In this document: piece by piece, positions 8,260 through 12,450 of the stretch
How the letters are laid out: each line of letters begins with the position of its first letter
How positions within the stretch are numbered: position 1 is the first letter of the stretch
Assembly: GCA_963169055.1 (NCBI GenBank)
Contig: CAUJFU010000262.1
Coordinates: forward strand, 1 to 12,450
Direction of reading: 5' to 3'
Source: Myxococcota bacterium
GTDB taxonomy: Bacteria; Myxococcota_C; UBA6777
DNA: 12,450 nt
Notes under the pieces: model-generated
What the model saw: only the letters and a program-made list of their open reading frames with translations
Told to the model about the DNA's origin: nothing
Databases searched by the model: none
Position numbers and translations under genes: made by a program

Positions 8260-8287
8260 ATGATAAAGGAGGGCAAAGAAAAGTCAA
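8260..8287 (-). promoter_or_regulatory. Sigma70-type promoter candidate for the FHA gene pair
   Basis: On the minus strand, TTGACT (8287-8282) and TATCAT (8265-8260) are separated by 16 bp; each hexamer matches the consensus at five of six positions. The -35 hexamer overlaps the TGA stop of queG (8286-8284), so the FHA pair can be transcribed independently of the gene upstream. The predicted leader is about 60 nt. Confidence 0.5.
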
Positions 8288-9408
8288 CGGCGGCGAAGGT
8301 TCGCGGGGGAGCGGTTCGGGGAGAAGGAGAGCTTTTGGCGGATAGAGCGGATCGCCCATGCCGCGTGCTCTTGGATCAGAGGTTCTGGATCACACAGCGC
8401 ACGTTGCAGCGCAGGGAGGGCCGTCAGATCACCGATGTTTCCGAGGGCAACAGCCACGTTGCGCAACAAGCGAGAGCGTTTGATGCGACGGATTGGGGAT
8501 TCCGCAAATCGCTTTTGGAAGCCTTCTTCGTCTAGCACCAACAGATCGAGCAGTTTGGGCAGCGTCACTTCTTCGGGCGGAGAGCCCCAAAGCGGGCTTG
8601 GGCCGTCCCCTGCAAAGCGCATCCATGGGCAAACTTGTTGGCAGACATCGCAGCCATAGATCCAATTCCCCACCAACGGGCGCAGATCCACAGGGATCGA
8701 CCCCTTTAATTCGATCGTCAAATAAGAGATGCAACGGCGTGCATCCATCTGACAAGGCCCCACAAAAGCTTGTGTCGGGCAGGCTTGCAAGCAGCGTTGG
8801 CAGCGGCCACAGCTTGGCATACGAGCGGGAGGGTCAGGAGGAAACGCCAACGTCGTTAAGATCTCGCCCAAAAAAAAGCCGCTTCCATAGGTGGGATCGA
8901 TCAGCATGGTGTTTTTGCCGACAAACCCGAGTCCTGCACGACCGCCGAGGTCGCGTTCTTGGATCGCGCCTGTATCGATGTAGTATCGGGTTTTTCCGCC
9001 AGCTTCTTGCTCAAGCCAAGTGCAAAGCGTCTTGAGCTTCTGTCCGAGGATATCGTGATAATCGCAGCCCCAAGCGTAGCAAGAGACCAGACCGCGCATC
9101 GCATCCGTCGCTTCGGGAAAAGAAGACGGCCAGTACGGCAGAGCAACAAAGATCAGGCTTTGAACTTCGGGCAAGATCAATCGAAGATCACGCCGCCTCG
9201 CCAAGCGATCTTCTCGACCGAGGTACGCCATCTCCCCGTGGTATCCGTTGCGCAACCACGCTTCGTAGTGTTGGAGTGTTGCTGCGGGTTCTGCGTGCGT
9301 CCAGCCGATCCGTCCAAGCCCTAGAGCCTTGGCCTCTTGACGAAAGCGCTCTTTCAAAGAAAGCCAATCGATCGGTGTTTCAGAAGAGAACGGTGGGGGA
9401 TGTTGCAT
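8284..9408 (-). CDS. queG: Epoxyqueuosine reductase
   Basis: QueG reduces epoxyqueuosine to queuosine at tRNA position 34, the last step of the pathway, using cobalamin and two [4Fe-4S] clusters. The 374-residue product matches the longer family form. Visible are YIDTGAIQERDLGGRAGLGFVG (143-164) with the catalytic Asp145, a ferredoxin-like CxxCxxCxxxCP at Cys200/203/206/210, a second cluster segment CDVCQQVCPW with Cys253/256/260 and a probable extra ligand Cys226, and a HEAT-like C-terminal repeat (about 314-356). The ATG at 9408 lies 29 bp after the stop of the transsulfuration gene, so co-transcription is likely. No good Shine-Dalgarno is seen before it, and the first ~14 residues are not conserved, so a later start such as the TTG at Leu18 is possible. 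Cytoplasmic. Confidence 0.96.
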   Translation of the reverse strand: MQHPPPFSSETPIDWLSLKERFRQEAKALGLGRIGWTHAEPAATLQHYEAWLRNGYHGEMAYLGREDRLARRRDLRLILPEVQSLIFVALPYWPSSFPEATDAMRGLVSCYAWGCDYHDILGQKLKTLCTWLEQEAGGKTRYYIDTGAIQERDLGGRAGLGFVGKNTMLIDPTYGSGFFLGEILTTLAFPPDPPARMPSCGRCQRCLQACPTQAFVGPCQMDARRCISYLTIELKGSIPVDLRPLVGNWIYGCDVCQQVCPWMRFAGDGPSPLWGSPPEEVTLPKLLDLLVLDEEGFQKRFAESPIRRIKRSRLLRNVAVALGNIGDLTALPALQRALCDPEPLIQEHAAWAIRSIRQKLSFSPNRSPANLRRR

Positions 9409-9437
9409 GGTGTATGGGCGGTTGGAAGAAAGGGGGA

Positions 9438-10580
9438 TCAGATCTTTTCGAGCGCGCTCTCAAGGTCTTCGATGATATCTTGAACGTCTTCGATGCCGAC
9501 GGACAGGCGGCACAAACCGTCCGTCAAACCCCGCGCAAGCCGTTCGTCTTTGGGGACTTCGGCGTGGGTCATGGTGGCGGGGTGCGTGATCATGGTCTCG
9601 ACAGATCCGAGGCTTTCAGCAAGCGCGCACAGTTTCACGTTGTTCAACAGCGCAACGCCCGCAGGGATGCCACCTTTGAGCTCAAAAGAGATCATACCGC
9701 TAAACGCGGACATCTGGCGTTTTGCGACTTGATGACCGGGATGGCTTGGCAAGCCGGGATACGAGACACGCGACACTTTGGGATGTTGTTCCAAAAAGGT
9801 CGCCACCTTCATTGCGTTTTGGCTGTGGCGTTCCATCCGCAGGGCCAAGGTACGAAGCCCACCGATGATCAACCAACAATCAAAGGGGCTAGGAACCGCA
9901 CCGATGGCTTTTTGCACAAAGCGCAGTTGTTTGTGGATCTCTTCGTCGCTGGTCAGTACGGCACCACCGATGATTTGGTTATGTCCGCTGATGTATTTCG
10001 TGGTGCTGTGCATCACAATATCGATGCCAAACTCGGCAGGACGCAACAACGCTGGCGTTGCAAAGGTGCTATCCACACCGCAGATGATCTTGTGTTCTTT
10101 GGCGATCTTGGCGATGGCTTCGAGATCGGTCACTTTCAACAGCGGATTGGTGGGGGTTTCGAGCCAGATCAGCTTGGTGTTCGGGCGGATGGCTTCGGCG
10201 ACGTTGTTGGGGTTGCTGCTGTCGACGTAAGTAAATTCCATCCCATAGTGGCTCAAGATGCGGTTGAAGAGGCGCGACACTCCGCCGTACACATCATCGC
10301 TGGAGATGATGTGATCGCCCGGTCGAAACATCTTCATCACCGCGTCGACTGCGGACATCCCTGATGCGTAGGTGACGGCGTATTTTGTGCCTTCAAGGGC
10401 CGCCAGCATCGACTCCAACTGCGCACGTGTGGGGTTGGAGGAGCGCGTATAGTCGTATCCACGGTTCTTTCCGATCTCGGGAAGAACATACGTTGCGGTT
10501 TGATAAATAGGAGGGACGATCGCGCCTGTTGTAGGATCGGGTTCAACCGTTGCGCGCACCACTTTGGTATCGAATCTCAT
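9438..10580 (-). CDS. PLP-dependent transsulfuration enzyme (cystathionine gamma-lyase or gamma-synthase)
   Basis: The 380-residue product belongs to the Cys/Met-metabolism PLP family (fold type I). YDYTRSSNPTRAQLE (42-56) is the family signature, DVYGG (96-100) holds the Tyr that stacks on PLP, and HSTTKYISGH (191-200) contains the Schiff-base Lys195; Asp170 should contact the pyridine nitrogen. Length matches the family (about 380-400). Sequence alone does not separate gamma-lyase from gamma-synthase. Its position directly after a cystathionine beta-synthase favours gamma-lyase, giving cysteine, ammonia and 2-oxobutyrate from cystathionine. I prefer the ATG at 10580 over the in-frame TTG at 10586 because GGAG (10594-10591) is 10 nt from the ATG but only 4 nt from the TTG. 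A 133-bp leader separates it from the gene upstream. Confidence 0.93.
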   Translation of the reverse strand: MRFDTKVVRATVEPDPTTGAIVPPIYQTATYVLPEIGKNRGYDYTRSSNPTRAQLESMLAALEGTKYAVTYASGMSAVDAVMKMFRPGDHIISSDDVYGGVSRLFNRILSHYGMEFTYVDSSNPNNVAEAIRPNTKLIWLETPTNPLLKVTDLEAIAKIAKEHKIICGVDSTFATPALLRPAEFGIDIVMHSTTKYISGHNQIIGGAVLTSDEEIHKQLRFVQKAIGAVPSPFDCWLIIGGLRTLALRMERHSQNAMKVATFLEQHPKVSRVSYPGLPSHPGHQVAKRQMSAFSGMISFELKGGIPAGVALLNNVKLCALAESLGSVETMITHPATMTHAEVPKDERLARGLTDGLCRLSVGIEDVQDIIEDLESALEKI

Positions 10581-10599
10581 GATCAAATATCTCCGTATA

Positions 10600-10662
10600 T
10601 CGGCCTATCTTGCCGAAAGATCGTCTCTCCAAGATACGCTGCTTCCTTGAGAGGCGTATCTT
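10600..10662 (-). promoter_or_regulatory. Two stem-loops in the leader before the transsulfuration gene
   Basis: A perfect 9-bp inverted repeat (10631-10639 with 10654-10662, 14-nt loop) is followed on the minus strand by a 5-bp stem (10612-10616 with 10600-10604, 7-nt loop). Both lie between the beta-synthase stop and the GGAG site at 10594-10591. Neither is followed by a T-run, so they are not intrinsic terminators. An mRNA processing or regulatory leader is possible; no known riboswitch was recognised. Confidence 0.4.
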
Positions 10663-10713
10663 CCGAAGAGATCAGATAACATCATTTTTTGCTTAGATTG
10701 CGTTTAGCGTGGG

Positions 10714-11676
10714 TTAAGCATTTTCTTTTGAAAAGCCATGCGCTTGCAACCACTTGTCGCTCACGAACTTGCTCAAGTAATTGCGGATCGAATCGGGCAA
10801 CAACACCAAACAATTTTGGCCTGCTTCCAATCCTTGCGCGGCTTGCAAAGCAGCCCATGTTGCGGCACCACAAGAGCCGCCACACAACAAGCCTTCTTCG
10901 CGGATCAAGCGGCGTGCGATCTCAAACGAATGCGCATCATCCGTCTTGATGTAGCGATCAATCAATTGATTGTTGAGAACATCGGGGAAGAAGTCGTAGC
11001 CGATGCCTTCGACATGATAAGAATGGATCTCATCGCCCCCCCCAAGGATCGAGCCGTGCGGATCGGCTCCCACGATCTGGATGTGGGGGATCTCTTCTTT
11101 GAGTCGTTTGGCAACGCCTGTAATGGTTCCGCCCGTCCCAACGCCCATTACCACCATGTGCAGATCTTGACCAAAGTCGTCGATGATCTCTTGTGCGGTG
11201 TATTTGTAGTGGGCATCGGGGTTATCGGGATTGCCGTATTGATCGAGGATATGTGCGTTGGGCAGTTCTTTTTGCAATTTCTTGGCGATACTGATGTGGC
11301 TTTCGGGCGCATCCCAAGCAGCTTCTGTCGGAGTACGGATAATCTTGGCTCCCAATGCTTCCAACACCACTTGTTTTTCTTGGCTCATCTTTTCGGGCAT
11401 GGTGATGATCATGTTGTAGCCCTTGACGGCGGCTGCAAGGGCAAGACCGATCCCCGTATTCCCGGACGTCGGCTCGATCAACGTATCGCCCGGCTTGATC
11501 TCGCCCCGCCGTTCAGCTTCCAAGAGCATATTGTAGCCAATGCGATCCTTTACAGAGCCTCCCGGGTTCAAGAATTCACACTTTGCGTAAAGGTTGCATT
11601 TGAGACCTGCGCCGATCTTTTTGAGCGGAACAACGGGGGTTTTGCCGATCACTTCGAGGATATTGTTATAGATCAT
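10714..11676 (-). CDS. cbs: Cystathionine beta-synthase, catalytic core only
   Basis: The enzyme condenses homocysteine with serine to cystathionine, the first step of reverse transsulfuration; it uses PLP (fold type II). Schiff-base Lys43 lies in GGSVKDR (39-45); TSGNTG (70-75) binds the substrate carboxylate and GTGGT (180-184) the PLP phosphate. Several stretches favour beta-synthase over CysK: KCEFLNPGGSVKDRI (32-46), APESH (123-127), ILDQYGNPDNPDAHY (143-157), VEGIGYDFFP (222-231) and LLPDSIRNYLSKFVSDKW (292-309). At 320 residues there is neither the N-terminal heme segment nor the C-terminal CBS-domain pair of the animal enzyme. AGGAG (11691-11687) is 10 nt before the ATG. The first gene of a probable cbs, gamma-lyase, queG transcript. 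Cysteine synthase is the alternative name that automatic annotation may give. Confidence 0.88.
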   Translation of the reverse strand: MIYNNILEVIGKTPVVPLKKIGAGLKCNLYAKCEFLNPGGSVKDRIGYNMLLEAERRGEIKPGDTLIEPTSGNTGIGLALAAAVKGYNMIITMPEKMSQEKQVVLEALGAKIIRTPTEAAWDAPESHISIAKKLQKELPNAHILDQYGNPDNPDAHYKYTAQEIIDDFGQDLHMVVMGVGTGGTITGVAKRLKEEIPHIQIVGADPHGSILGGGDEIHSYHVEGIGYDFFPDVLNNQLIDRYIKTDDAHSFEIARRLIREEGLLCGGSCGAATWAALQAAQGLEAGQNCLVLLPDSIRNYLSKFVSDKWLQAHGFSKENA

Positions 11677-11747
11677 ACCCGATCTTCTCCTGAAATTTCG
11701 ATGGTTCGAGGCTTTGGCCTCGTGGGATGCAAGACGAATCGTGCCTT

Positions 11748-11776
11748 TTTATCTAGGGCGCGCATCTTAACGACAA
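11748..11776 (-). promoter_or_regulatory. Promoter candidate for the cbs operon
   Basis: On the minus strand, TTGTCG (11776-11771) and GATAAA (11753-11748) are 17 bp apart; each matches the sigma70 consensus at four of six positions. It lies about 70 bp before the cbs ATG. This is a moderate match only. Confidence 0.3.
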
Positions 11777-11870
11777 AAGAAGCGGTTGGCAACTGTTTCG
11801 ATACCACAAACGTACCCGCTCACAAACCCAAGCCAAACCGATCATGGATAACCGCTGCTCCATCCATCGG

Positions 11871-11934
11871 AGGCGATCTGCTCCATCCTCCATCCCAAAA
11901 CCGAAGGCGATCTGCTCCATCCTCCATCACAAAA
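11871..11934. repeat. 30-bp direct repeat, 34-bp period
   Basis: Copies at 11871-11900 and 11905-11934 are identical over 30 bp except for one base (C against A). The fragment GCTGCTCCATCC just upstream (around 11853) resembles part of the unit. The repeat is non-coding and lies between the cbs promoter candidate and the structured RNA. Confidence 0.85.
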
Positions 11935-12041
11935 TTTGCGAGCGATGGCTTGGCGTGGCAGGTTCGCTGGTTGGAATGTATCTTGATAGGCCGCTGCGGG
12001 GTGGCTTCTTTTGCATGGCGTCTTCTTTTTGGATGGGCCGA

Positions 12042-12329
12042 GAAGTCAACGACCCACCCCTAAAGGGGCGGGCTTGTGAAAGCAAGCCCGGTTGACCAGA
12101 CGACAACAGAGGAAGTGGCGCAAGCCAAGTTGTTGTGCACGATAGAGAGTATGCAGAGACCCTCGGATGCCGCCTCAGTTCGGGGCCCTCTCGTGGCACT
12201 GTAAACATCTGCTTGGGTGAGCGGAAGTCAACCACAATGCGAAGGCTCTTCTATCCCGTCGAGAGGATGTCGGACTCTGTGCTTGCCTCAAAAAGCACAG
12301 ATACGCACGACCTGAAAAGGAAAAACGTC
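12042..12329 (+). ncRNA. HEARO / omega RNA scaffold of an IscB-type OMEGA system
   Basis: About 285 nt directly upstream of an IscB-like start codon is dense in complementary segments, as expected for the omega RNA (HEARO) that guides IscB. By eye: GTCAAC (12045-12050) pairs with GTTGAC (12091-12096), enclosing a CCCC/GGGG hairpin (12057-12060 with 12065-12068, loop TAAA) and a perfect 8-bp stem (12069-12076 with 12083-12090). ACAACA (12103-12108) pairs with TGTTGT (12131-12136) and encloses TGGC-GCAA-GCCA, a GNRA-capped hairpin (12116-12127). Further stems are 12161-12165 with 12181-12185, and a perfect 9-bp terminal hairpin (12276-12284 with 12293-12301). Position, size and the G/C-rich 5' three-way junction fit the family. 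In characterised systems the guide is the roughly 16 nt 5' of the scaffold, which here would be about 12026-12041. Exact ends are estimates. Confidence 0.82.
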
Positions 12330-12450
12330 TTGTTCGTTTTTATTCAAAACCAACACGGTGAGCCCTTGATGCCTTGTTCTCCTGCCAAGGCTCGCCGTCT
12401 GCTCAACGATGGCAAAGCCAAGGTACTCCGAAAAACCCCCTTTACGCTCA
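12330..12450 (+). CDS. iscB: IscB/IsrB-like RNA-guided nuclease, N-terminal PLMP (RRXRR) domain, cut by right edge
   Basis: Forty codons are visible before the edge. They read as the conserved N-terminus of IscB: VFIQNQHGEPLMPCSP, then AKARRLLNDGKAKVLRKTPFTL, with the PLMP motif that names the domain and the Arg/Lys-rich bridge-like segment ending in TPFT. IscB is the compact RuvC/HNH nuclease ancestral to Cas9 and works with an omega RNA encoded just upstream, as here. RuvC and HNH lie beyond the window, so IsrB (no HNH) is equally possible. I place the start at TTG 12330, preceded by AAAAGG (12315-12320). The frame is open upstream with ATGs at 12267 and 12237, but those would translate through the RNA's 3' hairpin and lack well-spaced ribosome sites. 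No transposase is visible on this side. Confidence 0.85.
   Translation, partial: MFVFIQNQHGEPLMPCSPAKARRLLNDGKAKVLRKTPFTL

Larger units (their letters stand above)
11677..12040. other. Intergenic region between cbs and the structured RNA; no gene seen
   Basis: I find no credible coding sequence in this 364-bp stretch; longer open frames here are extensions of antisense frames over cbs. It holds the cbs promoter candidate, a 6-bp stem-loop (11707-11712 with 11717-11722) in the cbs leader, a tandem repeat around 11871-11934, and at its right end the expected guide segment of the downstream RNA. Confidence 0.6.

Noticed and set aside
9276-10364. Long plus-strand open frame (362 codons)
   Set aside because: It lies antisense to the transsulfuration gene and queG, whose minus-strand products carry clear family motifs. 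The plus-strand translation shows no recognisable domain.
10600-10662. SAM or SAH riboswitch in the transsulfuration leader
   Set aside because: Two simple stem-loops are present, but I could not match any conserved riboswitch core by eye.
10738-12063. Long plus-strand open frame (441 codons)
   Set aside because: Most of it is antisense to cbs, and the rest covers the non-coding repeat region. No family features; a shadow frame.
12069-12090. Intrinsic terminator (8-bp G/C-rich hairpin)
   Set aside because: No T-run follows on either strand, and the hairpin nests inside the larger paired structure of the omega RNA.

Overview
The window looks like a chromosomal piece of a Gram-negative bacterium with a large Ser/Thr-phosphosignalling repertoire. 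A degenerate Hanks-type kinase, two membrane-anchored FHA proteins and long Pro/Ala/Ser-rich linkers recall Myxococcota and related former Deltaproteobacteria. That placement is inferred from gene content and is not a taxonomic proof. GC content is moderate, roughly mid-50s percent by eye. Start codons are ATG plus at least one well-supported TTG.

Layout from left to right. (1) Positions 1-1601, minus strand: a large reading frame that runs off the left edge. It has a kinase-like fold lacking the catalytic residues, then a long low-complexity tail. (2) 1707-4429, plus strand: a two-gene unit divergent from the pseudokinase, tgt (queuine tRNA-ribosyltransferase) and a class C beta-lactamase-fold serine hydrolase with a repeat-bearing Pro/Ser-rich C-terminal tail. 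(3) 4416-4487: a 36-bp tandem duplication at the junction of two converging genes. (4) 8188-4479, minus strand: two consecutive FHA/transmembrane proteins, the upstream one with a TTG start and a good sigma70-type promoter that overlaps the queG stop codon. (5) 11676-8284, minus strand: three genes in a row, a compact cystathionine beta-synthase, a PLP transsulfuration enzyme (cystathionine gamma-lyase or gamma-synthase), and queG (epoxyqueuosine reductase). (6) 11677-12040: no gene seen, but a promoter candidate for the beta-synthase gene and a 34-bp-period tandem repeat. (7) 12042 to the right edge, plus strand: a highly structured non-coding RNA directly followed by the start of a protein with the PLMP/RRXRR N-terminus of IscB. 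This is an OMEGA (HEARO RNA plus IscB/IsrB) RNA-guided nuclease locus, cut by the window edge.

How the parts work together. Tgt and QueG act at the exchange and last steps of tRNA queuosine synthesis but sit in separate transcription units. The beta-synthase/gamma-lyase pair forms a reverse transsulfuration route from homocysteine to cysteine. The pseudokinase and the two FHA proteins suggest a phosphothreonine-reading membrane signalling module. The most notable system is the OMEGA locus at the right edge. Only about 40 residues of its protein are visible, so IscB and the HNH-less IsrB cannot be told apart here.
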